Shown in pieces: positions 1-11,539 of a stretch of DNA of 64,000 bases; within the stretch, counting starts at the first letter, position 1, and each line of letters opens with the position of its first letter. The notes under the pieces were generated by a model, which was not told the DNA's origin, searched no databases, and saw nothing but the letters and a program-made list of their open reading frames with translations. The translations under genes and the position numbers were made by a program. This stretch comes from Candidatus Contendibacter sp. (GTDB lineage Bacteria > Pseudomonadota > Gammaproteobacteria > Competibacterales > Competibacteraceae): contig JARSSP010000003.1 of the NCBI GenBank assembly GCA_029624675.1, positions 53,182 through 117,181 on the forward strand, in the 5' to 3' direction.

Positions 1-1
1 A

Positions 2-826
2 CTGTTCAATACCTTCGCCACCGGCGTTTTGGCTGCCGTGGTGGCCAGTCCGTGCACCGCTCCCTTCATGGGGACGGCCCTGGGCTTCGCCATCACCCGC
101 CCGGCCGGCGCGGCGCTCGCGGTGTTCCTGGCACTCGGGGTCGGCTTCGCGCTGCCCGTGGTGCTGCTGAGTCTCTGGCCGGCCCAGGTCCGGTGGCTGC
201 CCAAACCGGGACCCTGGATGAAAACCTTCCAGCAGGCGCTGGCATTCCCGCTGTATGCCACCGCCGCCTGGCTGCTGTGGGTGCTGAGCCAGCAGACCGA
301 CGCCCGCGCCTACGGCGCGGCCCTGGCCGGTCTGGTGGCGGTGGCCCTGGCCGCCTGGCTGTACGGGCAGTGGCAGCCCCGGGGTTGGCGTCTCGGCCTG
401 CTGGGCGCCGCCCTGACCGTCGTTCTGCTGCTGCTCCTGCGTCCTGTCGCCGGGTCGGATGTTGCCGTACCCGCCCGCGCCGACCCGGAGCGCCTGACCT
501 GGTCCGAAGCGCGGGTGCGGGAACTCACGGCGGCGGGACGGCCGGTGTTCGTCAACTTCACCGCGGCCTGGTGCATCACCTGCCAGGTCAACGAGCGGGT
601 GGCCCTAGCCACGGAAAACACCCGGCGGTTGTTCGCCGACCGGGCCGTGGCCTACCTCGTGGCGGACTGGACGCGGCGCGATCCCGCCATCACCCGCCAA
701 CTGGAACGCCACGGGCGGAGCGGCGTTCCCCTGTATCTGTGGTATGCGCCGGGCAGCGAAACACCGGTCGTGCTGCCCCCGTTGCTCACCGAAGGCATCG
801 TCGCCGAAGCCCTGCAATCACTTTGA
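2..826 (+). CDS. dsbD: DsbD-family thiol:disulfide interchange protein, C-terminal part (cut by window edge)
   Basis: The frame is open from base 2, so the start lies outside the window. The visible 274 residues begin in a membrane helix with the motif SPCTAPFMGTALGFA, which matches the conserved second-cysteine region of the DsbD/CcdA membrane domain. About four more hydrophobic segments follow. From about residue 155 there is a thioredoxin-like domain with FNFTAAWCITCQVNE (CxxC). In the DsbD family such proteins pass electrons from cytoplasmic thioredoxin across the inner membrane to periplasmic partners. A redoxin gene starts 18 bases downstream and may share the transcript. Family assignment is secure; the choice between DsbD and ScsB-like subfamilies is not. 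Confidence 0.88.
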   Translation: MFNTFATGVLAAVVASPCTAPFMGTALGFAITRPAGAALAVFLALGVGFALPVVLLSLWPAQVRWLPKPGPWMKTFQQALAFPLYATAAWLLWVLSQQTDARAYGAALAGLVAVALAAWLYGQWQPRGWRLGLLGAALTVVLLLLLRPVAGSDVAVPARADPERLTWSEARVRELTAAGRPVFVNFTAAWCITCQVNERVALATENTRRLFADRAVAYLVADWTRRDPAITRQLERHGRSGVPLYLWYAPGSETPVVLPPLLTEGIVAEALQSL

Positions 827-843
827 AACCGTGGAGAAAAACT

Positions 844-1449
844 ATGTTGCAAGCGTTCTTCCGTGTCTTCCTGATCACTTTGGCCTTTGTTGCCGGTAGC
901 GCAATCGCCGCGCCGCGCGTGGGCGAGTCGGCGCCCGACTTCACGGGCGTGGATACCCAGAGCAAGACCCATCGGCTGGCGGATTACCGGGGTAAAACCG
1001 TGGTGCTGGAATGGACCAATCACGACTGCCCCTACGTCCGCAAGCACTACGGCGCCGGCAACATGCAGGAGCAGCAGCGGGAAGCGGCGGCCCAGGGTGC
1101 GATCTGGCTGTCGGTGATCTCCTCGGCCCCCGGCCAGCAAGGCTACGTCAGTCCCGGCGAAGCGGATGAGCTGACTCGCTCGCGTAAGGCCGCGCCTCAC
1201 GCCGTCCTGCTCGACCCCGAAGGCCGGATCGGTCGGGCCTTCGGGGCGAAAACCACGCCCCATCTGTACATCATCGATGAAGCGGGGAAGCTGGTTTATA
1301 TGGGCGGCATCGACAGTATCACCACCGCCGACCCGGCCGATATTTCCAAGGCCACGCAGTATGTGCGGGTCGCCCTGCGGGAACGGGCCGCCGGCCAGCC
1401 AGTCACCACGCCCGTAACCCGGCCCTACGGTTGTTCGGTGAAATATTGA
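844..1449 (+). CDS. Exported redoxin / thioredoxin-fold protein
   Basis: This is a 201-residue protein. The ATG at 844 follows a GGAG box and opens a clear signal peptide ending near AIAAPRVG. The mature part is a thioredoxin-fold domain with a single N-terminal active-site cysteine in NHDCPYVRKHY, the pattern of redoxin/AhpC-TSA-like proteins. DPEGRIGRAFGAKTTPHLYI contains the cis-proline region, and a second cysteine lies five residues before the end (GCSVKY). It directly follows the DsbD-like reductase, so the two could form a periplasmic redox pair; this is inferred from position. The substrate is unknown. Confidence 0.85.
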   Translation: MLQAFFRVFLITLAFVAGSAIAAPRVGESAPDFTGVDTQSKTHRLADYRGKTVVLEWTNHDCPYVRKHYGAGNMQEQQREAAAQGAIWLSVISSAPGQQGYVSPGEADELTRSRKAAPHAVLLDPEGRIGRAFGAKTTPHLYIIDEAGKLVYMGGIDSITTADPADISKATQYVRVALRERAAGQPVTTPVTRPYGCSVKY

Positions 1450-1470
1450 GCCGGACCCCGGCGTCTTCGC

Positions 1471-2088
1471 TCAAGGCGCTTCGGTTCCCGGGTCGACGGG
1501 AACGCCGCCCGGTTCCAGGCGGCCGATGACCCGAACTCGACCGTCCGCCAGCGGTTGCGCGACGATCAATTCGCCGGAGCGCGGTACGACATTCGTGAGG
1601 GCGGTAATGTTGACCTGATGGGTGACCAGCACCCGGGGCGGCCCCGCGTAGGGGCGGCTGAGAAACGCCTGGAGCGCCGCCGTTTGGGGAGCGGCGCGCT
1701 CCGAGGCGGCGAAAAAGGAACCGAGCGGGGGAAAGGGTTCAACTGGCCCCAGGTCCAGCAGGCGGGCGGTCTCCAGGCACCGACACCAGCGACTGGACAG
1801 TACGCGGGCGGCGGTGATGCCGTTGCGGCGGAATGCGGCCCCAATCGCGCGGGCTTGTCGCCGTCCCGCTTCCGACAGGTTGCGCTGGGTCGCGCAATCG
1901 TCCAGGCGGAAGTGCGCCGGGTCGCCGACGCCAGGCGCCAGGGCGTGCCGGAGGAGGCCAACCGCCGTGCCGGAGCGCAGCGCCTGCCACGGGTTCTCCT
2001 CGGCCCAGGCCGGGGAACCGAATGCCAGGTAGAGCGCGATTCCCAGCAGGAAGCGTCTGGGGGTTTGTTTTAGGGAGCGAGCCATCAA
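1471..2088 (-). CDS. Periplasmic histidine phosphatase family protein
   Basis: The 205-residue product has an N-terminal signal peptide (hydrophobic stretch ending near PAWAEEN). The phosphoglycerate-mutase-like phosphatase signature LLRHALAPG supplies the catalytic Arg-His, and VTHQVNITAL supplies the second conserved histidine. LSEAGRRQARAIG and SSRWCRCLETARLL are also typical of the family. The substrate cannot be predicted. It is convergent with the upstream redoxin gene, and on the minus strand it directly follows the decayed lipoprotein gene. The start is either this ATG or the next codon. Confidence 0.82.
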   Translation of the reverse strand: MMARSLKQTPRRFLLGIALYLAFGSPAWAEENPWQALRSGTAVGLLRHALAPGVGDPAHFRLDDCATQRNLSEAGRRQARAIGAAFRRNGITAARVLSSRWCRCLETARLLDLGPVEPFPPLGSFFAASERAAPQTAALQAFLSRPYAGPPRVLVTHQVNITALTNVVPRSGELIVAQPLADGRVRVIGRLEPGGVPVDPGTEAP

Positions 2089-2571
2089 TCAGGGTCCTCG
2101 TTCGGCATCATGAGACCAGGCCTCGAAGAATCGTCCGTCATCATCCATGCCCAATGGAAACACCAATCGATCCAACCAAAGGCGGTCGTTGTGTTCGGGC
2201 AATACCGGCAACGGCAACGCTTCCGCAAATTGTCGAGCGGCCTGACGGGCGCAGACCCGCTCCAGCTTCAAGAGGGTTGGCGTGGTGAACGTGGGGTGAA
2301 GTTCTTCGCGCCGTTCGGCCGCCGCCGCCGCCGAGACGCAATTCGGCGAATCGGGACACGGGCGCCAGCCGGCCTGCGGTCACATTCCCAGGCCCGAAGG
2401 CGATTGCCCGCCTGAACAGCCGATCAGCGAGACCAACACGGCCGCCAAGGCCAGCCCGCAAGCCGGCGGAGCGGTCGGTGCGAAACCGTCGACTCGAATG
2501 TCGCGGTGCATGAAGTCGCTCCTTTCGGGTTGAACAAGCTGTGTTGTAAAGCGTGACGGAACATCCAACAA
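2089..2571 (-). pseudogene. DUF1499-type lipoprotein gene with an in-frame TGA
   Basis: One minus-strand frame holds a lipoprotein signal peptide (start near 2511 or upstream; lipobox SLIGC), a short linker SGGQSPSGLGM, a TGA stop at 2382-2380, and then PQAGWRPCPDSPNCVS in the same frame. PCPDSPNCVS is the N-terminal signature of DUF1499 proteins, which in intact members follows the lipobox after a linker like this one. The frame stays open to 2089, but the later part no longer resembles the family and is alanine-rich. I read this as a lipoprotein gene interrupted by a nonsense mutation and partly decayed. Sequencing error at one base would also fit the stop. Confidence 0.55.
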
Positions 2572-2622
2572 TCCGAATCATATTGCGTGACACTTCGATG
2601 ATCGAGATGTATTGAGGGTTCC

Positions 2623-2782
2623 GTGCCCAGCCTCAACTTCAAGCACCTGAGTTATTTCTGGATGGTCGCCAAATCCGGCAACGCCCCTGGCGATTGCCGA
2701 CCGCCTGAGTCGGCAATACACTGTCCAGGCGGTCGGGCGCAGCGACCCGATGATCGGCCGGCTCCATGTCGTCACAACCTAA
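2623..2782 (+). pseudogene. Remnant of a LysR-type (NhaR-like) regulator gene
   Basis: The first 20 codons from ATG 2623 read MPSLNFKHLSYFWMVAKSGN, which closely fits the start of the helix-turn-helix of NhaR-type LysR regulators (pattern LNxxHLxYFWxVAKxG). The homology then stops. In the next frame, from 2693 to the TAA at 2780, IADRLSRQYTVQAVGR resembles the extreme C-terminal part of the same family. This suggests a large internal deletion with a frameshift that left only both ends. The C-terminal match is weaker than the N-terminal one. Confidence 0.5.
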
Positions 2783-2853
2783 GCCAGGGCCGCTTACCGA
2801 TGTGGATGGCCGCCCGGCCGGTTCGCTGGGCGCTGGAGTGAAGGGGGTATTGC

Positions 2854-4956
2854 GTGGGTGAATCGCCGAACGATCCTTGCTCGGAACTGACCGATCTGTC
2901 CGATTCCGATCTGGGCGCATTGACGCTGGCCAGTCTCGATCATCTGCACGAAGCCATCAGTATCGTCGACCAGGACCTGCGCCTGCGGGTCTGGAATCGG
3001 CGTTTCATCGAGTTGCTGGATTTTCCCCCGGAGCTGGTGCGGGTCGGTTTACCTTTCGTCGAACTGTTTCGCTTCAATGCCCGGCGTGGCGAATACGGCC
3101 CCGGCGATCCCGAGGCGCAGGTCGAGGAACGGATCAAGCTGGCCGAACGGTTCGAAAGTCGCTGCTTCGAACGGACCCGTCCGAACGGGACGGTGCTGGA
3201 AATCCGTAGCGAACCCATCGCCGGCGGCGGTTTCATCACCATCTACGAGGACATCACCGCTCGCAAGCGGGCCGAGGCGGAACTGCGCGAAAGCCACGAA
3301 CAACTGGAAGCGCGAGTCCGCGAGCGCACCGCCGAACTGCTGACGCTCAACGCCCAACTGGCGCGGGAAATCGAGGAGCGCCAACGCGTCGCCGTCGCCC
3401 TGCGCGAGAGCGAGAATCGCATCCGGCTGATCACCGACGCCGTTCCGGTGCTGATCGGCTACCTGGACGCCGACCGGCGCTATCGATTCGCCAACCAAAA
3501 ATATGCGGAATGGTTTGGAGTGTCCGCCGAAACCTTTCTGGGCCGCGCCTTTGGCGAGATGCTGGAGCCGGCTCTGGCGCGGCGACTGCTCCGTCATGTG
3601 GACGCGGCGCTGGGCGGCCAGAGCACCCATGTCGAATACGAGCTGAGCACGCCGGTCGATCGGCGGTACGTGCGCACCTATTTCATCCCGCACGCGCCGC
3701 ACCGCCTAGAGACGGACGCCGACGAGACGGTGGTCGGTTGTTTTGTGCTCGACGAGGACCTGACCGAATACCGACAGACGCAAATGGCGCTGAATCAGGC
3801 GCAAAAACTGAAGGCGGTCGGTCAGCTCACCGGCGGCGTCGCCCATGATTTCAACAACCTGCTGACCATCATCCTGGGCAATCTGGCCATGCTGGAAGAG
3901 GGATTGCGGGACAATCCGGACCTGTATCGATCCGGGCATACGGCGATGAACGCCGCCCGGCGCGGCGCCGATCTGACTCGCCGCCTGCTGGCGTTTTCCC
4001 GCCAGCAGGCCCTGCAACCGCGCCTGTTGGCGCCGAGCCAGCAACTACAGGAAATCGCCGAGCTGTTGCAGCGCACTCTGGGCGCGACCATTGTCCTGGA
4101 AACCGCGGTCGATCCCATGGTTTGGAACATCCGAGTCGATCCGGGTCAACTGACCAATGCGGTGCTCAATCTGGCGATCAACGCCCGCGACGCCATGCCC
4201 GGTGGTGGCCGACTGCGCATCCAGGCGAGCAACGTCACGCTCGACACCGCCCATGCCTCCCACTACCCCGATGTCGTCCCCGGCGATTACGTGCGGCTGA
4301 CGGTCAGCGATACGGGTTGCGGGATGACCCCGGAGGTGGTCGAGCGGGCCTTCGAGCCGTTCTTTACCACCAAGGATCTCAGCGCTGGGACCGGGTTAGG
4401 GTTGAGCATGGTCTACGGCTTCGTCAAGCAATCCGGCGGTCACGTTCGCATCCGCAGTCAGGTTGGAGTGGGAACCGCGATGGATCTGTACCTGCCGCGC
4501 CATGTATCCAGGGGCCGGGAGACGATCGCCGCAGGGGAGGCGGCGCTGGACGAAAACCGCTTGCGGGGACGGGAGACCGTGTTGTTGGTGGAGGACGATC
4601 CCGACATCCGCTACTTTATGACTCGAACCCTGACCGGATTCGGTTACGGCGTGCACGAGGCCACCAATGGCCGAGAAGCACTGGCGTTGCTGACCGAGAT
4701 CGCGTCGTTGGATTTGTTATTGAGCGACATGACCATGCCAGGCGGCATCAACGGTTATGACCTGGTGCGGGAGGCCCGTCGTCATCGGTCTGGACTGCGG
4801 GTGTTGCTGATGTCCGGCTTCACCGACGGGTCCGGCCAGTTGCCCGCCGACTGCGCCCTGCTGGAAAAACCATTCCAGAAGCTGGATCTGGCGCGAGCGG
4901 TGCGGCTGGCCCTGGATCAGCCCGCGCCGCCATTGCCGACCGGCGCGGGAGACTAG
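2854..4956 (+). CDS. PAS-PAS hybrid sensor histidine kinase with receiver domain
   Basis: The 700-residue protein starts at GTG 2854 behind AAGGGGG. There is no membrane segment, so it should be cytoplasmic. Domains in order: PAS about 25-140 (ends FITIYEDITARKRAE); coiled coil 140-190; second PAS about 195-315; HisKA dimerisation domain with LTGGVAHDFNNLL (phospho-acceptor His near 331); HATPase with N box LAINARDAMPGGG, DTGCGM and GTGLGLSMVYG; receiver domain about 575-690 with acidic LLVEDDPD, phospho-acceptor Asp near 625 in LSDMTMPG, and LEKPF. The signal sensed is unknown. It is followed after 3 bases by tadA. Confidence 0.93.
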   Translation: MGESPNDPCSELTDLSDSDLGALTLASLDHLHEAISIVDQDLRLRVWNRRFIELLDFPPELVRVGLPFVELFRFNARRGEYGPGDPEAQVEERIKLAERFESRCFERTRPNGTVLEIRSEPIAGGGFITIYEDITARKRAEAELRESHEQLEARVRERTAELLTLNAQLAREIEERQRVAVALRESENRIRLITDAVPVLIGYLDADRRYRFANQKYAEWFGVSAETFLGRAFGEMLEPALARRLLRHVDAALGGQSTHVEYELSTPVDRRYVRTYFIPHAPHRLETDADETVVGCFVLDEDLTEYRQTQMALNQAQKLKAVGQLTGGVAHDFNNLLTIILGNLAMLEEGLRDNPDLYRSGHTAMNAARRGADLTRRLLAFSRQQALQPRLLAPSQQLQEIAELLQRTLGATIVLETAVDPMVWNIRVDPGQLTNAVLNLAINARDAMPGGGRLRIQASNVTLDTAHASHYPDVVPGDYVRLTVSDTGCGMTPEVVERAFEPFFTTKDLSAGTGLGLSMVYGFVKQSGGHVRIRSQVGVGTAMDLYLPRHVSRGRETIAAGEAALDENRLRGRETVLLVEDDPDIRYFMTRTLTGFGYGVHEATNGREALALLTEIASLDLLLSDMTMPGGINGYDLVREARRHRSGLRVLLMSGFTDGSGQLPADCALLEKPFQKLDLARAVRLALDQPAPPLPTGAGD

Positions 4957-6601
<1,645 letters not shown>

Positions 6602-6791
6602 CGCGGCGCTCTCTGGGTGAAGGTGGTTCCGGTCAGGACGATACGAATGCCGGGACTCGCGGCGCATCGTTCCGAGTGGAAGGTGTCTCTCACATCGGAC
6701 CACGGCCATTTGCCGATGGGCAAGTCTATAATATCAAGTTCGATAATCCCTCATTCCCAATCCTCGATCCCCGAACATCGCCCTCGAAGCC

Positions 6792-8111
6792 ATGACCACT
6801 GTCACCTTTCTCGCCGCGCCCGGCGGCGTCCCGCGCGGACGGATTCGCGCGCCTGGCGATAAATCCATCTCCCATCGCGCCATTATGCTTGGTTCGCTCG
6901 CCGAGGGCGTGACCACCATCGATGGGTTCCTGGAAGGCGAAGATTGTTTGGCGACGCTGCGGGCGTTCCGCGCCATGGGCGTCCGCATCGATGGCCCGGA
7001 TCGGGGTCGGGTGACGGTCCACGGCGTCGGGCTGCACGGGCTGCGCGCCCCAGCCGGCCCGCTGGACATGGGCAACTCCGGCACGTCGATGCGGCTGATG
7101 GCGGGCATTCTCGCTGGGCAGGCGTTCGACGCTGTGTTGACCGGCGACGCTTCGCTGACCCAGCGGCCGATGCGGCGGGTCACGAAACCGCTGGCGTTGA
7201 TGGGTGCGCGCATCGACAGCACCGAGCAAGGGACCGCGCCGTTGCGAATCCACGGTGGCCAGCGATTGGTCGGCATCGATTACCGACTGCCGATGGCTAG
7301 CGCCCAGGTCAAGTCCTGTCTGTTGCTGGCCGGTCTGTACGCCGAGGGAACCACCCGCGTCACCGAACCGGCCCCGACCCGCGACCACACCGAACGGATG
7401 CTGGAGGGCTTTGGCTACCCGTTGCGACGCGAGGGCGCGCGCGTCGTCGCCCTGACTAGGGGCGGTCGGTTGACGGGAACGACGATCGACGTGCCGACGG
7501 ATATTTCCTCGGCGGCGTTCTTTCTGGTCGGAGCTAGCATCACGCCGGGAGCCGACCTGTTGCTGGAGCATGTCGGCGTCAATCCCACCCGCACCGGCGT
7601 GATCGGTATCCTGCAACTGATGGGCGCGGATATCGAACTGCGGAATCGGCGCCTGGCGGGTGGTGAACCGGTGGCTGATCTACGGGTGCGCCACGCCCCA
7701 CTGCGCGGCATTCGCATTCCCGAGACCTTGGTGCCGCTGGCCATTGACGAGTTTCCAGCGTTGTTCATCGCCGCCGCCTGCGCCGAGGGCGAAACCGTTC
7801 TGACCGGCGCCGAAGAATTGCGGGTGAAAGAAAGCGACCGTATTCAAGTCATGGCCGATGGGTTGACCGCCTTGGGCGTCGTCGCCGAACCGACCCCGGA
7901 TGGCATCGTCATTCGGGGCGGCGTGCTGTCCGGCGGAACCGTGGACAGCCACGGCGATCACCGCGTCGCCATGAGTTTCGCCATGGCCGCTCCGCGCGCC
8001 GGCGGCCCGATCACGATCCGCGATTGCGCCAATGTCAACACCTCGTTTCCCGGCTTCGTGACCCTGGCCCGGAACGTCGGCCTGACCATCCAGGAACGCA
8101 CGACGACATGA
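6792..8111 (+). CDS. aroA: 3-phosphoshikimate 1-carboxyvinyltransferase (EPSP synthase)
   Basis: This 439-residue enzyme joins phosphoenolpyruvate to shikimate 3-phosphate, the sixth step of the shikimate pathway in the cytoplasm. Family signatures are present: [14 protein letters not shown] near the N terminus, [15 protein letters not shown], and [12 protein letters not shown] near the C terminus. Length is normal. It overlaps cmk by four bases (ATGA), so the two are translationally coupled. Confidence 0.97.
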   Translation: MTTVTFLAAPGGVPRGRIRAPGDKSISHRAIMLGSLAEGVTTIDGFLEGEDCLATLRAFRAMGVRIDGPDRGRVTVHGVGLHGLRAPAGPLDMGNSGTSMRLMAGILAGQAFDAVLTGDASLTQRPMRRVTKPLALMGARIDSTEQGTAPLRIHGGQRLVGIDYRLPMASAQVKSCLLLAGLYAEGTTRVTEPAPTRDHTERMLEGFGYPLRREGARVVALTRGGRLTGTTIDVPTDISSAAFFLVGASITPGADLLLEHVGVNPTRTGVIGILQLMGADIELRNRRLAGGEPVADLRVRHAPLRGIRIPETLVPLAIDEFPALFIAAACAEGETVLTGAEELRVKESDRIQVMADGLTALGVVAEPTPDGIVIRGGVLSGGTVDSHGDHRVAMSFAMAAPRAGGPITIRDCANVNTSFPGFVTLARNVGLTIQERTTT

Positions 8112-8803
8112 ATGCGCTGGCTCCGGTGATCGCCGTGGATGGGCCGAGTGGAGTCGGCAAGGGTACGCTGTGCCGATGGCTGGCGAACCGCCTGGGCTTT
8201 CATCTGTTGGACAGCGGCGCGCTGTACCGATTGACCGCACTGGCGGCACTGCGTCGGAACCTGGCATTGGAGAACGAAGCTGAGGTCGCGGCGTTGGCCG
8301 CCGGACTGGCTGTGGAATTCCTGACTGAAACCGGTGGCCCATCGCGCATTCTGCTGGACGGAACGGAAGTCGGCCCTGAACTGCGCACCGAGACCTGTGG
8401 CGCCGCCGCTTCCCGGGTGGCTGCGCTGCCGAGGGTGCGCGCCGCGCTGCTGCAACGACAGCGCAACTTTCGGCGGTTGCCTGGTTTGATTGCCGATGGA
8501 CGGGATATGGGCACGGTGGTGTTTCCCGACGCTGAACTCAAATTGTTTCTGACCGCCAGCGCCGAGGAACGCGCGCGCCGTCGACATGGACAGTTGAGTG
8601 AACAGGGCGTGAATGCTAACCTTAAAAGCCTTGCCGATGAAATCGCCGAGCGCGACGCTCGTGACCGCCAGCGGGCGACGGCACCGCTCCGACCCGCCAT
8701 CGACGCGGAAGTACTAGATACCACGTACTGGAGCATCGCCGAGGTTTACGAGCGGGCGCGGGCGCTGACGATTCAGCGGCTGGGATTGCCGGGAAACCGT
8801 TAG
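8108..8803 (+). CDS. cmk: Cytidylate kinase
   Basis: The 231-residue protein phosphorylates CMP and dCMP with ATP. The ATG at 8108 overlaps the aroA stop; the frame is open further upstream, but only this start gives the normal N terminus [20 protein letters not shown] with the P-loop. [10 protein letters not shown] (NMP-binding) and [16 protein letters not shown] are conserved. The aroA-cmk-rpsA order is the classical gammaproteobacterial arrangement. Confidence 0.96.
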   Translation: MNALAPVIAVDGPSGVGKGTLCRWLANRLGFHLLDSGALYRLTALAALRRNLALENEAEVAALAAGLAVEFLTETGGPSRILLDGTEVGPELRTETCGAAASRVAALPRVRAALLQRQRNFRRLPGLIADGRDMGTVVFPDAELKLFLTASAEERARRRHGQLSEQGVNANLKSLADEIAERDARDRQRATAPLRPAIDAEVLDTTYWSIAEVYERARALTIQRLGLPGNR

Positions 8804-8949
8804 GCTCAAGTCTTTACGTCGGTGAAGCCCATGCTACGCTTACCCGTTGACGGGCGTCGGGATCGGGTGCTTCCGTCACGACGAGAAATGTAGTGATCCA
8901 GAACCGGTTCGGGAGCGTGCTGCCGAATCCGATACCTCAACCCAGCCAT

Positions 8950-8973
8950 GGCGGTTTCGCACCGCCGGTTTTT
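8950..8973 (+). terminator. GC hairpin with T-run in the rpsA leader
   Basis: GGCGGT and ACCGCC form a perfect 6-bp stem around a TTCGC loop, followed by GG and six T. It lies 13 bases before the rpsA ATG. It could be a weak intrinsic terminator or attenuator, or part of the structured leader through which S1 represses its own translation in enterobacteria. The sequence shows only the hairpin; the role is inferred. Confidence 0.5.
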
Positions 8974-8986
8974 TGAGCTACAACCC

Positions 8987-10660
8987 ATGACCGAAAGTTT
9001 TGCCGAACTGTTTGAACAGAGCCTGGCCGACAAGCAGATGCAACCCGGTTCCATCGTTCAGGGAACGGTGGTGGAAATCCGATCGGATGCCGTGGTCGTC
9101 AACGCTGGCCTGAAATCCGAAGGGCTGATTCCACTCGAACAGTTTTACAACGAGGATGGCGCTCTCGAAGTGAAGGTGGGCGATCAGGTTGAGGTCGCCT
9201 TGGACGCGATCGAGGATGGCTTTGGAGAAACCCGGCTGTCCCGCGAGAAAGCCAAGCGCGCCCGGGTCTGGAGCGCCCTGGAGAAAGCGTTCGAGAGCGA
9301 GGAAATCATCAAGGGCCTGATCAGCGGCAAGGTGAAGGGCGGCTTCACCGTCGAAATCGGCGAAATTCGCGCCTTCCTGCCGGGGTCGCTGGTGGACGTG
9401 CGCCCGGTGCGCGACGCCGCCTACCTGGAAGGCAAGGAACAGGAATTCAAGGTCATCAAGCTCGACCGTCGACGCAACAACGTGGTGGTGTCCCGCCGGG
9501 CCGTGGTGGAGCAGGAATACAGCGCCGAACGCGAGGCTCTGCTGCAAAATTTGCAGGAAGGCCAGATCGTGGACGGCGTGGTCAAGAACCTGACCGATTA
9601 CGGCGCGTTCCTGGACCTGGGCGGCATCGACGGCCTGCTGCACATCACCGACATGGCCTGGCGGCGGGTCAAGCACCCCTCCGAGGTGGTCGCGGTCGGC
9701 GACGCCATCAAGGTCAAGGTGCTCAAGTTCGACCGCGAGCGCAATCGCGTTTCGCTGGGTCTCAAACAACTGGGCGATGATCCGTGGATCGCGCTGGCCC
9801 GCCGTTATCCGGTCGGCACCCGGGTGTTCGGCAAGGTCACCAACATCGCCGACTATGGTTGCTTCGTGGAGATCGAGGAAGGGGTCGAAGGCCTGGTCCA
9901 CGTCTCCGAAATGGACTGGACCAACAAGAACATCAATCCCAACAAGGTGGTGGCCTTGGGCGACGAGGTCGAGGTCATGGTGCTCGACATCGACGAGGAT
10001 CGCCGCCGCATCTCGCTGGGGATGAAGCAATGCCAGGCCAATCCCTGGGAGGAGTTCGATCAGAACCACGCCAAGGGCGACCGCGTGTCCGGCAAGATCA
10101 AGTCCATTACCGATTTCGGCATTTTCATCGGCCTGGATGGCGGTATCGATGGTCTGGTGCATCTGTCCGACATTTCCTGGAACGCCACTGGTGAGGAAGC
10201 AGTGCGTCAGTACAAAAAGGGTCAGGAAGTGGAGGCAGTGGTGCTGGCGGTGGACCCCGAGCGCGAGCGGATTTCACTGGGCATCAAGCAACTCGACAAG
10301 GACCCCTTCTCCAACTTCGTCGCAGATCACCCCAAGAACAGCGTGGTCAAGGGCCGGGTCGTCTCGGTGGACGCCAAGGGCGCCGTGGTGGATTTGGGTC
10401 ACGGCGTCGAAGGTACGCTGCGCGCCTCCGAACTGTCCCGCGAACGGATCGAGGACGCGCGCGCGGTACTGAAGGAAGGCGACGAGATCGAAGCCAAATT
10501 CATCAACGTGGATCGCAAGAACCGTACCATCGCGCTATCTATCAAGGCCAAGGACATGGCGGAGGAAGCCGAGGTTCTGCAGGATTACAGCCGCAAGTCC
10601 GGCACGGGCGCGACGCTGGGCGACATTTTCAAGGAACAGATGAGCGCGCAGGACGACTGA
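8987..10660 (+). CDS. rpsA: 30S ribosomal protein S1
   Basis: The 557-residue protein carries six S1 (OB-fold) repeats of about 75 residues, recognisable from the recurring pattern VxGxVxxIxDYGxFVxI. It binds mRNA and docks it on the 30S subunit. Start [13 protein letters not shown] is the usual gammaproteobacterial N terminus; the open frame back to 8948 is not used. Length is normal. It is followed by ihfB, as in many gammaproteobacteria. Confidence 0.98.
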   Translation: MTESFAELFEQSLADKQMQPGSIVQGTVVEIRSDAVVVNAGLKSEGLIPLEQFYNEDGALEVKVGDQVEVALDAIEDGFGETRLSREKAKRARVWSALEKAFESEEIIKGLISGKVKGGFTVEIGEIRAFLPGSLVDVRPVRDAAYLEGKEQEFKVIKLDRRRNNVVVSRRAVVEQEYSAEREALLQNLQEGQIVDGVVKNLTDYGAFLDLGGIDGLLHITDMAWRRVKHPSEVVAVGDAIKVKVLKFDRERNRVSLGLKQLGDDPWIALARRYPVGTRVFGKVTNIADYGCFVEIEEGVEGLVHVSEMDWTNKNINPNKVVALGDEVEVMVLDIDEDRRRISLGMKQCQANPWEEFDQNHAKGDRVSGKIKSITDFGIFIGLDGGIDGLVHLSDISWNATGEEAVRQYKKGQEVEAVVLAVDPERERISLGIKQLDKDPFSNFVADHPKNSVVKGRVVSVDAKGAVVDLGHGVEGTLRASELSRERIEDARAVLKEGDEIEAKFINVDRKNRTIALSIKAKDMAEEAEVLQDYSRKSGTGATLGDIFKEQMSAQDD

Positions 10661-10731
10661 ATTGAATTGAATCGCATCGAATCGTATCAAGGCGGTGCGG
10701 TAGCGCGACCGCCGTTCATGGGGAACGTTTC

Positions 10732-11040
10732 ATGACGAAGTCGGAATTGATCGAGATTCTCGCGCGCCAGCGCAGCGATATCCCCTACAAGGATGTGGAG
10801 CAAGCGGTCAAGACGCTGTTGGAACAGATGAGCGATTCGTTGGCTCATGGCGAGCGGATCGAGATCCGCGGATTTGGCAGCTTTTCGCTGCATTTTCGCC
10901 CACCGCGGGTTGGCCGTAATCCCAAGACCGGCGACGCCGTTACCCTGGCGGGCAAGTACGTCCCGCACTTCAAACCCGGCAAGGAGTTACGTGAGCGAGT
11001 CAACGACCGTTGGTTTGAGGGTAGCGACGTGTTGTTATAA
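10732..11040 (+). CDS. ihfB: Integration host factor subunit beta
   Basis: This 102-residue DNA-bending protein forms a heterodimer with IhfA and acts in nucleoid structure, transcription and site-specific recombination. [31 protein letters not shown] and [14 protein letters not shown] are family hallmarks; the proline of the intercalating arm lies in GRNPKTG. A small inverted repeat (GGCGGT/ACCGCC, 10691-10712) lies in the gap after rpsA. A terminator follows. Confidence 0.97.
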   Translation: MTKSELIEILARQRSDIPYKDVEQAVKTLLEQMSDSLAHGERIEIRGFGSFSLHFRPPRVGRNPKTGDAVTLAGKYVPHFKPGKELRERVNDRWFEGSDVLL

Positions 11041-11084
11041 TCGCCGCCTCAATCCGGCAGGCTATCGGCAGTCATTTGCCGTTC

Positions 11085-11114
11085 AAAAACCCACGGTATA
11101 AAGTGGGTTTTTTG
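11085..11114 (+). terminator. Rho-independent terminator after ihfB
   Basis: AAAACCCAC and GTGGGTTTTTT pair around GGTATAAA, giving a compact stem followed by a run of six T. It lies about 45 bases after the ihfB stop and before lapA, and should end the aroA-ihfB transcript. Confidence 0.8.
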
Positions 11115-11211
11115 TTGAGAAGTTTTGAGGATCACACCCATTCCACCCAAGGTGGCGGAGGGTTTGCCGTTTGCGTCAGCCAAGTTCAGGCCATTTTGGC
11201 GGGGGAAACCG

Positions 11212-11514
11212 ATGTTTTGGATTAAATCCATTTTGATCGCCGCGATCTTGTTGACTGTCCTGTTGGTGGGTGTGGAATTTTCCACGCTCCACGCCAACTC
11301 GGTGTCGATCAACTACTTGCTGGGGAAGACGGACTTACCGCTATCGCTGGTGGTGGTGGCGGCGTTCGCCGCTGGTGTGGTGTTGACCTGCCTGGTCGGA
11401 GCCTTCGTCGTGCTACCGTTGCGTTGGCAGGTGGCCCGGTTGCGGCAAGCTGTGGTTGGCAAAGATCAGGAAATCAGCTTGTTGACCCGAAAGGCGAGCC
11501 GGGAGGGCCATTGA
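11212..11514 (+). CDS. lapA: Lipopolysaccharide assembly protein A (LapA domain, DUF1049)
   Basis: The 100-residue inner-membrane protein has two membrane helices (about 2-22 and 42-65) separated by a short loop with NSVSINYLLGKTDLPLSLV, typical of LapA/YciS. A cytoplasmic helix WQVARLRQAVVGKDQEI follows. The ATG at 11212 follows GGGGGAAA; the longer open frame from 11125 has no such support. It partners with LapB, encoded 25 bases downstream, in controlling LPS synthesis through LpxC turnover. Confidence 0.88.
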   Translation: MFWIKSILIAAILLTVLLVGVEFSTLHANSVSINYLLGKTDLPLSLVVVAAFAAGVVLTCLVGAFVVLPLRWQVARLRQAVVGKDQEISLLTRKASREGH

Positions 11515-11539
11515 TGCGCCGAGGACGCCCCACTAGGTC

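Noticed and set aside
2380..2382. TGA read as selenocysteine in the DUF1499 gene
   Set aside because: The family has no selenocysteine, no insertion element is evident, and the downstream part is itself degraded.
8978..10162. Long minus-strand frame opposite rpsA
   Set aside because: It is a shadow of the highly biased rpsA codons; no ribosome-binding site and no protein-like pattern.
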